Shown here: in pieces, positions 17,660 through 26,613 of the stretch
Position numbering within the stretch: position 1 is the first letter of the stretch
Layout: every line of letters starts with the position of its first letter
Assembly: GCF_003614185.1 (NCBI RefSeq)
Contig: NZ_KZ987724.1
Location: 2,862,171 to 2,926,170 of the forward strand
Reading direction: 5' to 3'
DNA from: Paenibacillus aceti
Lineage (GTDB): Bacteria > Bacillota > Bacilli > Paenibacillales > Paenibacillaceae
Length of the DNA stretch: 64,000 nt
Program-made: the position numbers and the translations under genes
Notes under the pieces: model-generated
The model's input: the letters and a program-made list of their open reading frames with translations, nothing else
Told to the model about the DNA's origin: nothing
Databases searched by the model: none

Positions 17660-18121
17660 TTACAGTTGCTCTGTCTCTTCGATTTCTGTCGTTGGTTGCA
17701 CTGGCACAGCGCCGCCGCGAGCGGCGAACAGGAAAGTGATAATCAAAATAAACGCGATCAGGCACATCAGCGGAATCGTTAGAAATCCGAACCAGTTCAG
17801 GTAATCAAAATCACAGGGAACGCCCACCTTACAGGGAATCGCCTTAGCCAAGGCCGGAATCTTCTGTTCAGCATAATGATACACCGAGATGGATCCGCCA
17901 ATGAAACTAAGCGGGAGGATGTAAGGGATCACATTTCGATCATTCCGATAAGCGGCAATTCCGAGCAGAACCACCTGTGGGTACATAAAGATACGCTGGA
18001 ACCAACAGAGCCTGCACGGCTCATAATGCAGCACTTCACTTAGATATAAACTGCCAGCAGTAGCAACCATGGATACGATCCAGGCAAAATAAATCCCATA
18101 ATTTCTGAACAAAGAACGCAC
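17660..18121 (-). CDS. bdbC: DsbB-like thiol-disulfide oxidoreductase (BdbC type)
   Basis: This is a 153-residue membrane enzyme that re-oxidises a DsbA-like partner and passes electrons to quinone. It has four hydrophobic segments, the first-loop redox pair C36-R-L-C39 (EPCRLCWFQRI) and a second-loop pair C97/C103 (PCKVGVPC), the layout of BdbC/DsbB. It begins 42 bp after the DsbA-like gene, so the two probably form one operon and one oxidation pathway at the outer face of the membrane. The C-terminal tail is short and acidic. Confidence 0.93.
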   Translation of the reverse strand: MRSLFRNYGIYFAWIVSMVATAGSLYLSEVLHYEPCRLCWFQRIFMYPQVVLLGIAAYRNDRNVIPYILPLSFIGGSISVYHYAEQKIPALAKAIPCKVGVPCDFDYLNWFGFLTIPLMCLIAFILIITFLFAARGGAVPVQPTTEIEETEQL

Positions 18122-18163
18122 GGTTCTCGCTCCTCCCTTAATTTACGGATTCAGTACAGTATT

Positions 18164-18874
18164 CTACTCCTCCATTGCCTTCTGAAGCTGCTGCTCAAAT
18201 GCGGCGTAATCATCATATCCACCCATGTATTCTACTCCATTGATGAAATAAGTCGGTGTACCTGAGACGTTCACTTTCTCCGCCTGACTCTTATGCTCAT
18301 TCACTTCGTTCAGATAAGTTTTATTATCGATATCTTGCCGCAGCAAGTCAAAATCAATGGACAGATTAGCCTGTTTGGCCAAATCCACTAAATAATCCGG
18401 AGTCGCCCATTCTATCTCCTCAGCCTGCTGATAATCATACAGCGCATCAAAATAAGTCCAGTAATCATCGCTATTCTGGTGGAATACCGATTGGGCCGCT
18501 AAAGCGGCTGTCGTTGAATCTGGAGAAATGAAAGGCATATTTATGAAATAAAATGCAACCTGTCCCGACTCGATATAGTCCTTGACTAACGGTGGCTTAA
18601 TCTTCTCATTGCCGATTTTACAAGCCGGACATTTGAAATCGCCAAATTCTACAACCTTAATCGGAGCATCGGCCTGTCCTAATCTAGGAAGCTTCTCATA
18701 ATCAAAAGTTGCTGCCTTAGCCTCTGGCCTAATCGATAGCACCACGATAATCAGGATCAACAAAATACCGACGGTGGAGAACCAGATAATCTGCCGTTTC
18801 CGCTGCTTCTTCTTGGCCTGCTCCGCTGCGTATGCGTGCCGTGCCATGGCATTTTTTTGCTTTTTCGGTGGCAT
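18164..18874 (-). CDS. bdbD: DsbA-like membrane-anchored thiol-disulfide oxidase (BdbD type)
   Basis: This is a 236-residue exported thioredoxin-fold oxidase. A basic cytoplasmic stretch (1-28) is followed by one membrane anchor (about 29-47). The active site is C82-P-A-C85 (EFGDFKCPACK), and the cis-proline loop is SGTPTYFING near 206. The helical insert between them is as in BdbD. It should form disulfides in secreted proteins and be recharged by the BdbC partner downstream. A GAAGGGA motif precedes the ATG. Confidence 0.93.
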   Translation of the reverse strand: MPPKKQKNAMARHAYAAEQAKKKQRKRQIIWFSTVGILLILIIVVLSIRPEAKAATFDYEKLPRLGQADAPIKVVEFGDFKCPACKIGNEKIKPPLVKDYIESGQVAFYFINMPFISPDSTTAALAAQSVFHQNSDDYWTYFDALYDYQQAEEIEWATPDYLVDLAKQANLSIDFDLLRQDIDNKTYLNEVNEHKSQAEKVNVSGTPTYFINGVEYMGGYDDYAAFEQQLQKAMEE

Positions 18875-18995
18875 TCTATTCCCTTCTTTCTATCAAATTT
18901 GAATAGCTTATTTAAGAATATATTAAATTGCTTCAATCCTGCAACCATTCTAGTTACAAAAACCTCTTTCGTCAAGGAAATTCATATCTGACATG

Positions 18996-19018
18996 AAAAA
19001 GGCGACCTCCCGGTCGCC
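18996..19018 (-). terminator. Terminator after ptsI
   Basis: GGCGACC-tccc-GGTCGCC (19001-19018). On the minus strand it is followed by TTTTTC. It lies 45 bp after the ptsI stop. Confidence 0.9.
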
Positions 19019-19062
19019 ATGAATCATCGTCATATAAATTGAAATATATCCGTGTCCGTCTT

Positions 19063-20775
19063 CTATTCACCGATATCTCGAACTAATTCAACTACTTGTT
19101 CCGCCGTCTGCATGCCAATCGCCTGAGCTGCCAGCTGCTCCATCTCCGCTTTGGAGAGACGGGCAATCTGCGAACGGGCTGGAAGAATCGATGTCGCACT
19201 CATACTGAACTCATCAAGACCCAGTCCCAGCAGCAGAGGGATCGCTGTAGCATCCCCGGCCATCTCGCCGCACATGCCCACCCAGCGCCCTTCCCGATGC
19301 GCCGCATCGATCACCATCTTCACCAGGCGCAGGATCGCCGGATTATAAGGCTGGTAGAGATAAGCTACACGTTCATTCATCCGGTCGGCAGCCATCGTAT
19401 ACTGGATCAGATCATTCGTTCCGATACTGAAGAAATCTACCTCTCTAGCGAATTGATCCGCCAATACCGCTGTCGACGGAATCTCAACCATGATTCCAAG
19501 CTCGATCGACTCCGAGATTTCCACACCTTCCGCGACCAGCTTCTGCTTCTCTTCGAGGAGCAGGGCCTTGGCCTGACGAAATTCATCGAGGGTGGCAATC
19601 ATCGGGAACATAATTTTCAAATTACCGTAGATGCTCGCTCGGAGCAGGGCGCGTAATTGCGTGCGGAATATGTCCTGGCGTTCCAGGCATAATCTTACGG
19701 CACGGAAGCCGAGGAATGGATTCATCTCCTTCGGCAAATCCAGATAAGGCAGCTCCTTATCTCCGCCGATATCAAGTGTCCGGACGACAACCGGCTTACC
19801 TTCCATCCGTTCAAGCACTGTCTTGTAGGCATTGAACTGGACGTCTTCCGATGGCAGCTCCGAGCGGCCCATGTACAGAAATTCCGTCCGATACAGGCCG
19901 ACGGCCTCTCCGCCATTCTCCAGCACGCCGGTTACATCATTCGGAGTGCCGATATTCGCGGCAAGCTCGACATGAATCCCATCCTTGGACTGCGTCGGCA
20001 CTTCCTTGAGCTTCTTCCATTCCTCCAGCTGGCGAAGATACTGATCACGTCTTTGCTTGTACTGCTCCAGCACCTCCGCCGACGGATTCACAATCACCTT
20101 GCCATCCAGACCGTCCACAATCACCGTATCGCCGTTCTGAATCTGTGCCATTACCTCTTTGGTGCCGACGACCGCCGGAATCTCCAAAGAACGGGCCATA
20201 ATCGCCGAATGGGAGGTTCTGCCCCCCACATTCGTCGTGAACCCTTTGACATATTGACGATTCAATTGCGCTGTATCCGATGGCGTCAAATCTTCTGCAA
20301 TCACGATAACTTCCTCGCTAATATCCGCCGGGTTCACATAATTCAAGCCGAGCAGATGAATCAGTACCCGCTTGGTCACGTCCCGCATATCGGCAGCGCG
20401 CTCTCTAAGATAAGCACTCTTCATGTTCTCGAACATCGAGATGAATTGCTTCGACGCTTCATCCAGCGCATACTGGGCCGTCACCTTCTCGGAAGCAATG
20501 CGATCGCGAACCGCATCCAGCAGCTCCGGGTCGCTTAGAATCAGTAAATGCGACTCGAAGATCTCGGCCTTCTTGGCTCCAAGCTGCTCCTCAGTACGCT
20601 GCTTAATCGCTTTCAGCTCCTGCTGTGCTTTAGCCAGGGCTGCATCAAGACGCTTCAATTCCTCTTGGGGGTCATTTACACTCTCTCGTTGAATGGTATA
20701 ATCGGGATGCTCCAGTCTGAAGGCAGACGCAATCGCCACTCCCGCAGAGGCAGCAATGCCTTTAATTTCAAGCAT
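19063..20775 (-). CDS. ptsI: PTS enzyme I (phosphoenolpyruvate-protein phosphotransferase)
   Basis: This is the first phosphotransfer step of all PTS sugars: it takes phosphate from phosphoenolpyruvate and gives it to HPr. The 570 residues match the family. The phospho-His is H189 in [12 protein letters not shown]. The PEP-binding barrel shows [26 protein letters not shown] and [18 protein letters not shown], and the catalytic Cys is in GMCGEMAGD. The start overlaps the ptsH stop by 8 bases, indicating translational coupling. Confidence 0.98.
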   Translation of the reverse strand: MLEIKGIAASAGVAIASAFRLEHPDYTIQRESVNDPQEELKRLDAALAKAQQELKAIKQRTEEQLGAKKAEIFESHLLILSDPELLDAVRDRIASEKVTAQYALDEASKQFISMFENMKSAYLRERAADMRDVTKRVLIHLLGLNYVNPADISEEVIVIAEDLTPSDTAQLNRQYVKGFTTNVGGRTSHSAIMARSLEIPAVVGTKEVMAQIQNGDTVIVDGLDGKVIVNPSAEVLEQYKQRRDQYLRQLEEWKKLKEVPTQSKDGIHVELAANIGTPNDVTGVLENGGEAVGLYRTEFLYMGRSELPSEDVQFNAYKTVLERMEGKPVVVRTLDIGGDKELPYLDLPKEMNPFLGFRAVRLCLERQDIFRTQLRALLRASIYGNLKIMFPMIATLDEFRQAKALLLEEKQKLVAEGVEISESIELGIMVEIPSTAVLADQFAREVDFFSIGTNDLIQYTMAADRMNERVAYLYQPYNPAILRLVKMVIDAAHREGRWVGMCGEMAGDATAIPLLLGLGLDEFSMSATSILPARSQIARLSKAEMEQLAAQAIGMQTAEQVVELVRDIGE

Positions 20776-21043
20776 GTACTTCGCCTAGCCCTTCATTAAC
20801 CATCACTTCCGCGAGCGCTTGAATCGCTTCCTCCGCTTGATCCCCTTCAACGATTAATTTCAGTGCATCCCCCTTCTCCAGACCAAGTGACAACACACCG
20901 AGTATCGACTTCAAAGTTACCTTCTTGCCATTCGCTTCAGCAAAGGCCTCGGAGCCTTTGAACTTATTCGCTGTATTGACCAGAGCGGTAGCTGGGCGGG
21001 CATGAATTCCATCCTCATCCGTAATTCTAAAATTCTTCTCCAT
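20768..21043 (-). CDS. ptsH: PTS phosphocarrier HPr
   Basis: This 91-residue phosphocarrier sits between enzyme I and the sugar-specific enzymes II. The catalytic histidine is H14 in DGIHARPAT. The regulatory serine is S46 in LKSILGV, the target of HPr kinase, so it should also act as a CcpA co-repressor. ptsG is absent here: ptsH is the first gene after the antitermination leader, with glcT upstream. Confidence 0.98.
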   Translation of the reverse strand: MEKNFRITDEDGIHARPATALVNTANKFKGSEAFAEANGKKVTLKSILGVLSLGLEKGDALKLIVEGDQAEEAIQALAEVMVNEGLGEVHA

Positions 21044-21164
21044 GTTGATTTCATCTCGCTTTCCACAGTTTTATGTCTGCTAACTTTTCTCCCTTAATAA
21101 TACGGGAATGCGACATTATTTGCCAATTTATGACCTCATTAATTCTCTATATATTTCACATTCT

Positions 21165-21227
21165 TTAAAACCCATCATTGTTCACATTAAGGGAGCGTTC
21201 CGGCGACTCCTTAAGCTTGAGCAGCAT
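21165..21227 (-). CDS. Possible 20-codon leader ORF upstream of ptsH (doubtful)
   Basis: ATG at 21227-21225 opens a 20-codon frame (MLLKLKESPERSLNVNNDGF) ending in TAA at 21167-21165. A GAGGAGGG motif stands directly before it, but only one or two bases separate them, closer than usual. It lies after the leader terminator and before ptsH. It may be chance. Confidence 0.15.
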   Translation of the reverse strand: MLLKLKESPERSLNVNNDGF

Positions 21228-21267
21228 CCCTCCTCGAGCGTACTCTTCATGACCACTGTTAAAATGC

Positions 21268-21372
21268 AAAAAAGACATGAGCAATAAAGTCCTTCATTGC
21301 AACCGCCTATCGCTTAGGGTATTATCCCCAATTCATAGCGTTACAATCAATGCACTTTAATCAACTCATGCC
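21268..21372 (-). terminator. Leader terminator upstream of ptsH (alternative to the RAT)
   Basis: On the minus strand GGCATGAG (21372-21365) pairs with CTCATGTC (21281-21274), TAAAGT (21359-21354) with ACTTTA (21290-21285), and CATTG (21352-21348) with CAATG (21299-21295). TTTTTT (21273-21268) follows at once. The 5' arm lies inside the RAT-like hairpin, so the two structures exclude each other. Confidence 0.7.
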
Positions 21373-21389
21373 TGATCGAATCAGTGACA
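21361..21389 (-). promoter_or_regulatory. GlcT-type ribonucleic antiterminator (RAT)-like site
   Basis: On the minus strand the segment reads TGTCACTGATTCGATCAG, then GCATGAGTTGA. It contains the perfect hairpin CTGAT-tcg-ATCAG and overlaps the 5' arm of the following terminator. It resembles the RAT that GlcT binds before ptsG in B. subtilis. Here it precedes ptsH. Confidence 0.7.
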
Positions 21390-21427
21390 CATTGTGATGT
21401 TATTCTGCTATTGTATTACTTATCAAA

Positions 21428-21456
21428 AGTATAACAAACCTCTATGGCAAGCGCAA
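21428..21456 (-). promoter_or_regulatory. SigA-type promoter of the ptsH leader
   Basis: On the minus strand TTGCGC (21456-21451), 17 bases, TATACT (21433-21428). The start point would be near 21421, giving a leader of about 380 bases before ptsH. The promoter lies just after the glcT stop at 21466. Confidence 0.65.
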
Positions 21457-21465
21457 GTTCCCAAG

Positions 21466-22320
21466 CTAACTGGTCTGCGATGCTACAATACGATGTAGAT
21501 GCATAGTCAAATAGCTAACTTCAGCATGAAAGACCGGCTTATGCAGACGCTGCTCCATAGCCTCAGTCAATCTGGTTGCCAGAATATACAAGCTCGGATA
21601 CTCCTGCTGTAGCAGAGCATCCAGACGCTCAATCTCTCCAATACATTCACCCCTGCGCACCCGTTCAATCGCAAACCTCAAATGGGTAAGAAGCCTGGAA
21701 TAATCCAGTGAATTTCGGGAGATCGAAATTTGCAGCTCCTGCTCAATGATCGCCACTAAATCAGCAATCAATTGCGCGTGTCCACGAACCTCGCTAATAT
21801 GCCGATTAGTGATTGCGCTGTTGATGTGAAGCGCAACAAAACCAATCTCATCCTCGCCAAGGTCGACCCCTAATTTCTTATGAATCAGATCGATCGCATA
21901 TTCAGCCAGTTCAAACTCTAGGGGGTAGATCTCCTTTGTCTCATATAGAAAAGGATTATGGAAGGCAATATCCTGTTCAGCACGCTTAATAGCGAATGCG
22001 AGGTGATCGGTTAGCGCAATATGTATATGTTCATTGAGCTCCGATTGCGTTTTCCGGGAAATATACGAGATGATTTCGCCAATGACCTCGATCAATTGTT
22101 CATCGATCTGCGGAACGAGCTGCTTATACTGCTCCTGCTCCATTTGATCTGTAAGGATGAACATTTTCTCAATCGCGTCCAGGAGAATGGAATCTCCGCT
22201 CTTCCGATTGAAGCCGATGCCTTTGCCGATCACTACAACTTCACCGTGCTCAGGATGCCGAGCAATAATGACGTTGTTATTCAACACCTTGGCCACTCGT
22301 AGGCTCTTCAACATTTGCAC
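21466..22320 (-). CDS. glcT: PTS-controlled transcription antiterminator of the GlcT/LicT (BglG) family
   Basis: This is a 284-residue RNA-binding antiterminator. The N-terminal CAT domain (about 1-58; LRVAKVLNNNVIIARHPEHG, then VIGKGIGFNRKSGD) binds RAT RNA. Two PRD domains follow (about 70-170 and 175-284) with histidines in LTDHLAFAIKR, VALHINSAI, LTHLRFAIERV and LTMHLHRI, the sites through which PTS proteins set activity. It lies directly before ptsHI and a RAT-like leader, hence the GlcT call. LicT-like specificity is not excluded. Confidence 0.88.
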   Translation of the reverse strand: MQMLKSLRVAKVLNNNVIIARHPEHGEVVVIGKGIGFNRKSGDSILLDAIEKMFILTDQMEQEQYKQLVPQIDEQLIEVIGEIISYISRKTQSELNEHIHIALTDHLAFAIKRAEQDIAFHNPFLYETKEIYPLEFELAEYAIDLIHKKLGVDLGEDEIGFVALHINSAITNRHISEVRGHAQLIADLVAIIEQELQISISRNSLDYSRLLTHLRFAIERVRRGECIGEIERLDALLQQEYPSLYILATRLTEAMEQRLHKPVFHAEVSYLTMHLHRIVASQTS

Positions 22321-22424
22321 CTCATTTAATTGATATTCAGTTGTCCGGAACGCTTACACTCATTATAACTGACCCGATAAAGCGTTACCAGCGATTATAA
22401 GAAACAATTATTGGGTGGGCCTAT

Positions 22425-22460
22425 TTAAAAGGAAAGAACGCCTCATATAACATGAGACGT
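22425..22460 (-). terminator. Terminator after floT
   Basis: ACGCCTCAT (22438-22446) pairs with ATGAGACGT (22452-22460) with one mismatch. The minus strand continues TTCTTTCCTTTT. Confidence 0.65.
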
Positions 22461-22488
22461 CCATAGATTGTATACATTTATGAGAAAA

Positions 22489-24033
22489 TTATTCCTGTGT
22501 TGGACTAGGTGGAGCAATAGGGGTAACTGGTTTAGCGGCGTTAGCTGGAGGTGTTGCAGGAGCCGGATTAGCTACTTTCCTCTGAGTAAACCCCTTGATC
22601 AGCTGCTCTATTTCGATCCCCGAAATATTCTTGATCATTTCCGGAGCCGTAGCCATCAGCTCAGTTACATAATTGCTGACGCGAGCCGCGCCTTCTCCCT
22701 TGCCGGTATCCACAACGGTAAGCTTCTCGATCGATGCGATCGGAGCTGCGATTTTCTCCGCTAATTCAGGCAGCATCTTGGCGATGATATCGAGCACAGC
22801 CGCTTCGCCGAACTTCTGGAACGCATCGGCCAGCTTCTCCTTGGCCTCCGCCTCTGCTAGACCGCGAAGACGGATAATTTCCGCATCAGCCGTCCCTTTA
22901 GCCCGCTCCGCATCAGCAACGGCTAGACCATCGAGCCGTATCTGTTCTGCCTCCGCACGCGCTTGGGCCTCGATCGAATATTGCAATGCATCGGCCTCAC
23001 GCATTTTACGAGCCTTATCGGCTTCCGCCGCTTGTTCAACCGCATAACGATCCGCATCGGCCTTCTTCTTCACTTCAGCATCATACTGCTTCTGCCGGAC
23101 GATGATTTCCTTATCCTGCAGATCGATCTCCCGCTCTTTACGAACCAATTCTACCTTCATTTGTTCTTCGACCATCGTCTGTTTGGCACGGGCTTCCTGA
23201 ATGTCATATGCCTGGTCCGCCTCTGCCTTGGCTGTATCCTGATCCTTCTTGAAGGCAGCGATCTTCAGTTCCTTCTCCTTGGTCGCTTCCGCGATATTGG
23301 TATCGCGTAGCAATTCAGCCTTCTGCCCAGATTCTTCAGCAAGCGCCTTCTGAACTCTTGCGTCGCGCAGCGCCTCTGCCTCAGCGATATCGGCATCACG
23401 CTTTACAGCAGCAATCCGCGGCTTACCGAGTGCCTCCAGATAACCATGCTTATCACGTACATCCTTAATCGTGAACGACACGATCTGCAGCCCCATCTTC
23501 TTCAGATCGCGAGCCGCGACTCCTTGTACCTCTTGCGCAAATTTATCGCGGTTACGATAAACCTCCTCCACTGTCATTCCGCCGAGGATCGAACGAAGAT
23601 GACCTTCCAGCACTTCCTGAGCCTCACCCTTGAGCGATTCAATTGGCTTGCCCAGAAATTGTTCCGCTGCTGTAGCCACATCTTCCACCGAGCTGCCGAC
23701 CTTGATAATAGCGACTCCATCCGCAGATACTGGAACCCCCTGCTCGGTATAGACCTCCGGTGTCATGACGTCCAGCTTATGCGACAGCAAGGACATGAAC
23801 TCTGCCTTCTGGAAGATCGGCCAGATAAAAGCGCCACCACCACGAACAATCTTGATCTTACGGCCGGAATCATCATCGGAGACATTTCTGTTCCCGAGGA
23901 AGGAGCCTGTCACCAGCATCGCTTCGTCCGGGCTTACCGTCTTGTAGCGAGCCCAAAAGGCGATACCTAGAATTAGAATTACCGCAATGATAATACCTGG
24001 GATTAACAAATAATCTGGAAATCCTTCGATCAA
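22489..24033 (-). CDS. floT: Flotillin-like membrane scaffold protein FloT
   Basis: This is a 514-residue SPFH/flotillin protein that organises membrane microdomains. One membrane hairpin (about 8-27, LLIPGIIIAVILILGIAFWA) precedes the SPFH domain (about 30-210). A long Ala/Glu-rich coiled region follows (about 215-430) with many AEAE-type repeats, and the tail is Pro/Ala-rich. The start codon is TTG at 24033, immediately after the NfeD stop; GAGGAG inside the end of nfeD is its ribosome binding site. The pair corresponds to B. subtilis yuaF-floT. Confidence 0.93.
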   Translation of the reverse strand: MIEGFPDYLLIPGIIIAVILILGIAFWARYKTVSPDEAMLVTGSFLGNRNVSDDDSGRKIKIVRGGGAFIWPIFQKAEFMSLLSHKLDVMTPEVYTEQGVPVSADGVAIIKVGSSVEDVATAAEQFLGKPIESLKGEAQEVLEGHLRSILGGMTVEEVYRNRDKFAQEVQGVAARDLKKMGLQIVSFTIKDVRDKHGYLEALGKPRIAAVKRDADIAEAEALRDARVQKALAEESGQKAELLRDTNIAEATKEKELKIAAFKKDQDTAKAEADQAYDIQEARAKQTMVEEQMKVELVRKEREIDLQDKEIIVRQKQYDAEVKKKADADRYAVEQAAEADKARKMREADALQYSIEAQARAEAEQIRLDGLAVADAERAKGTADAEIIRLRGLAEAEAKEKLADAFQKFGEAAVLDIIAKMLPELAEKIAAPIASIEKLTVVDTGKGEGAARVSNYVTELMATAPEMIKNISGIEIEQLIKGFTQRKVANPAPATPPANAAKPVTPIAPPSPTQE

Positions 24034-24576
24034 TCAGATCATCTCCTCTTCTTCATTAGTTCCATACAATTCGGATACTAGTGCAACTCCATCCTTCATA
24101 TCCACAACCACGACCTCCGAACCAACTGAGATCTCCCTCTTATCCCAGCTAGCTGCAATATGTAGCGTATTTCCCGCCACTTGCTTAATCATGATCTCGC
24201 CGAACCCCCCAACGCCTATGGGAATAGTAACTTCCCCCAGTTTGCCGGGCAAATCGGCCTCGGAGTAGCCAATCGAATTCTCGCTGTTCTCCATCGGTTT
24301 GACATAGATGAAATATACAAGCACTGACAGTAGAAGGGCAATAAGAATAGACAAGATAATAATCGGGGTATTGCCCAGGCCTGTATACTGACTTAACAGA
24401 ATACCGCTTCCCCCAAAGGTCGTTACCGCCGAAGCAGTGATGATAGGCTTCAAGAAATCAATGGAGATCAGATCGAAAATTCCATCGATCCAGCTGCCGA
24501 TAATATCGCCCAGAAGTGTGCTTGCCAAGGCGAATACCGCACCGCCGATAAAACAGCCCCAAAATAATCCGTCCAT
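24034..24576 (-). CDS. NfeD-family membrane protein (YuaF-like)
   Basis: This 180-residue partner of flotillin has several membrane segments (about 5-22, 40-58 and 70-92). The C-terminal OB-fold domain (about 110-175; LPGKLGEVTIPIGVGGFGEI, then SWDKREISVGSEVVVVDMKD) is typical of the short NfeD class. The ATG has GGAGGGAAGGAG before it. Its stop abuts the floT start, so the two are cotranscribed and translationally coupled. A SigW-like promoter lies about 63 bp upstream, which suggests an envelope-stress role. Confidence 0.9.
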   Translation of the reverse strand: MDGLFWGCFIGGAVFALASTLLGDIIGSWIDGIFDLISIDFLKPIITASAVTTFGGSGILLSQYTGLGNTPIIILSILIALLLSVLVYFIYVKPMENSENSIGYSEADLPGKLGEVTIPIGVGGFGEIMIKQVAGNTLHIAASWDKREISVGSEVVVVDMKDGVALVSELYGTNEEEEMI

Positions 24577-24638
24577 CTCCTTCCCTCCTTAGTAACTTAG
24601 TAAAAGCGACTGACCATATCATGATATGTAATATCTAC

Positions 24639-24664
24639 TACGTGATATCCTGGATTCGGTTGCA
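24639..24664 (-). promoter_or_regulatory. SigW-like ECF promoter of nfeD-floT
   Basis: On the minus strand TGCAAC (24664-24659), exactly 16 bases, CGTA (24642-24639). The B. subtilis SigW consensus is TGAAAC-N16-CGTA, so one base differs. The B. subtilis yuaF-floT operon is SigW-dependent. Confidence 0.65.
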
Positions 24665-24748
24665 TTTCAATTGCAATAACTCTTCCTCTTGACGAATTCT
24701 GCACCCATTTCCATTATACTTGTAATTTGGGTATAGCAACAGGAAATT

Positions 24749-24764
24749 CCTGCGAATATGCAGG
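24749..24764. repeat. CCTGCA-type 16-bp palindrome
   Basis: CCTGCGAATATGCAGG, a relative of the CCTGCAtttnTGCAGG palindromes at 33681, 62022 and 62073. It is intergenic. Confidence 0.5.
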
Positions 24765-24805
24765 TTGAATTCTGGCTCTAAGCTGTTCTGAGCCATTCTA
24801 ATTTA

Positions 24806-24938
24806 TAACGAAACTAAGGATCGCTATCTGCGTCAAAAAGAGTCCTTTGAACATCTAACAAAACTGGGGATCGCTATTGGGGCAGAACAAGGGCTAAATG
24901 CCTGACTTTCACCCGAATAACGATAAGTACCACACTAA
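24806..24938. repeat. Degenerate copy of the 183-bp TAACGAAAC interspersed repeat
   Basis: The left half aligns with 59673-59760: TAACGAAAC, then ATCGCTAT, CGTCAAAAAGAG, a second unit TAACAAAAC with ATCGCTATTGGGGCA. The right half is decayed (ATAACGATA, then CACTAACG). It fills much of the 434-bp gap between nfeD and galT. Confidence 0.75.
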
Positions 24939-24962
24939 CGGTAATCTGACCGATCCCCCCAG

Positions 24963-25005
24963 CAAAACAGGGCTAAGCTCCAGAATTCTGGAGCTTAGCC
25001 CTGTT
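24963..25005 (-). terminator. Terminator after galT (perfect 40-bp palindrome)
   Basis: 24966-25005 is a perfect palindrome centred on GAATTC, with arms AACAGGGCTAAGCTCCAG and its complement. On the minus strand CCCTGTTTTG follows the stem. It ends 5 bp after the galT stop. Confidence 0.85.
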
Positions 25006-25010
25006 CATTT

Positions 25011-26600
25011 CTATGATTCACTCAACGGTTCATACCCAGCGCTGGTCACAAAGCGGCGGAAAGCTTCGCGCCCTTGCTCCGTGGCCTTGAACACACCTGC
25101 ATGTCCCAGAATCTCGGCGAACTTGCGGCCGACCTCGTCACGCAGCAGCGCTTCTGCCTCTTCCTTGGCCATCGCCATTCCATGGGCGTCTACCAACTGC
25201 TTCACCCATGTGGCATGCACCGCCAATTTGGATTCAGGATTGGAGGTAACTTCATCATATAGAACTGTATCGCCGCTTAAAATATCAGCGATTTCACCCA
25301 GCTCTTCCTTCAACCGCCCAGGCAGGATCGCCAGACCCATCACCTCAATCAGGCCGATATTCTCCTTCTTGATATGATGCATCTCCCGATGCGGGTGGAA
25401 GATCCCTTCCGGATGCTGCTCACTCGTCCGGTTGTTGCGCAGCACCACATCCATCTCGAAGCTGCCGTCCGCACCGCGGCGCACGATCGGAGTCACCGTA
25501 TTATGCGGAACCTTCTCGCCGCCTGCTACAGTATAGGCCAACACCTCTGCGGCTGGATCACTGTATGACTTCCACTGCTCATATACATCATTCGCCGCTT
25601 CCAGCAGAATGTCAGGGTCCTGACCGCTCAGCCGCAGCACTGTCATCGGCCAATGAACGATACCGGCTGTAACGCCTGCATAGGACGGATGCCGGAACTT
25701 TGCGACCTGCGGTGCCTTCTCCAGCGGAAACGTATGTCTCCCCCCCTGGAAATGGTCATGCGTCAGGATGGAACCGCCGACGATCGGCAAATCTGCATTA
25801 GATCCGATAAAATAATGCGGAAATTGTGCCGTAAATGCCAGCAGCCGCTTAAAGGTATCCTTGGTCAGCTTCATCGGTACATGATCGCGGTGGAAAACGA
25901 TGCAATGTTCGTTATAGTACACATACGGCGAGTATTGGAAAAACCACGGTTCTCTGCTCAACTCAAGCGGGATCACGCGCAAATTCTGGCGAGCAGGATG
26001 ATTGATCCGTCCGGCGTAGCCCACATTTTCCCGGCATAGCTGGCATTTGGGATAGACCGGCGGCGGAAGCAGCCTGGCCATCGCGATTTCCTTCGGGTTC
26101 TTCTCCGGCTTGGACAGGTTGATCGTAATCTCCATCGGACCATAGGCAGTGGGTTGATCCCAATAAATATTCTGCGCGACCCGATCCATACGAATATAGT
26201 TGCTCATCACCGACAGCTTGTAAAATTCATCCGTCGCCGCCTGAATCCCCCGATCAGCCTCCGTCTTGTGAAAAGCTGCGATCGTCTCGGACGGGCGAGG
26301 CATCAACAGCCCCATAATCCGCGCATCGAGCAAATCACGATAAGTAACTGTATTTTCAGGAATAAGTCCGATTTCATAGCCATAATCAATCAGCACCTCA
26401 AGCGGCTGCTGCGGACTGGACAATACCTCTTCCGGCAACTCTCCGGCGAAAGGCTCATCGAAAGAGAATAGCTCCAGCAGACGGTTGCGGGTATAATCCA
26501 TATCCCACCAGTCGATTAATCCTTGTTCCAGTGCATAGTGAAGCAGTCTTTCGATCGCTGCCTGTGCATTCTGACTGTTATTCTTGTCTTCAGCTCTCAC
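25011..26600 (-). CDS. galT: Galactose-1-phosphate uridylyltransferase (type 2)
   Basis: This enzyme exchanges UDP-glucose and galactose-1-phosphate in the Leloir pathway. The 529-residue length and the sequence fit the Firmicutes GalT type 2, longer than the enterobacterial form. Diagnostic parts are YPKCQLCRENVGYAGR, EHCIVFHRDHVPM, the active-site region GGSILTHDHFQGGRH, and NRTSEQHPEGIFHPH. The frame reaches 26705 inside galE, but GTG at 26600 has AAGGAG 9 bases before it and begins 13 bp after the galE stop, so it is the likely start. It is last gene of galKET. Confidence 0.95.
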   Translation of the reverse strand: MRAEDKNNSQNAQAAIERLLHYALEQGLIDWWDMDYTRNRLLELFSFDEPFAGELPEEVLSSPQQPLEVLIDYGYEIGLIPENTVTYRDLLDARIMGLLMPRPSETIAAFHKTEADRGIQAATDEFYKLSVMSNYIRMDRVAQNIYWDQPTAYGPMEITINLSKPEKNPKEIAMARLLPPPVYPKCQLCRENVGYAGRINHPARQNLRVIPLELSREPWFFQYSPYVYYNEHCIVFHRDHVPMKLTKDTFKRLLAFTAQFPHYFIGSNADLPIVGGSILTHDHFQGGRHTFPLEKAPQVAKFRHPSYAGVTAGIVHWPMTVLRLSGQDPDILLEAANDVYEQWKSYSDPAAEVLAYTVAGGEKVPHNTVTPIVRRGADGSFEMDVVLRNNRTSEQHPEGIFHPHREMHHIKKENIGLIEVMGLAILPGRLKEELGEIADILSGDTVLYDEVTSNPESKLAVHATWVKQLVDAHGMAMAKEEAEALLRDEVGRKFAEILGHAGVFKATEQGREAFRRFVTSAGYEPLSES

Positions 26601-26613
26601 TTCTGCCCACTCC

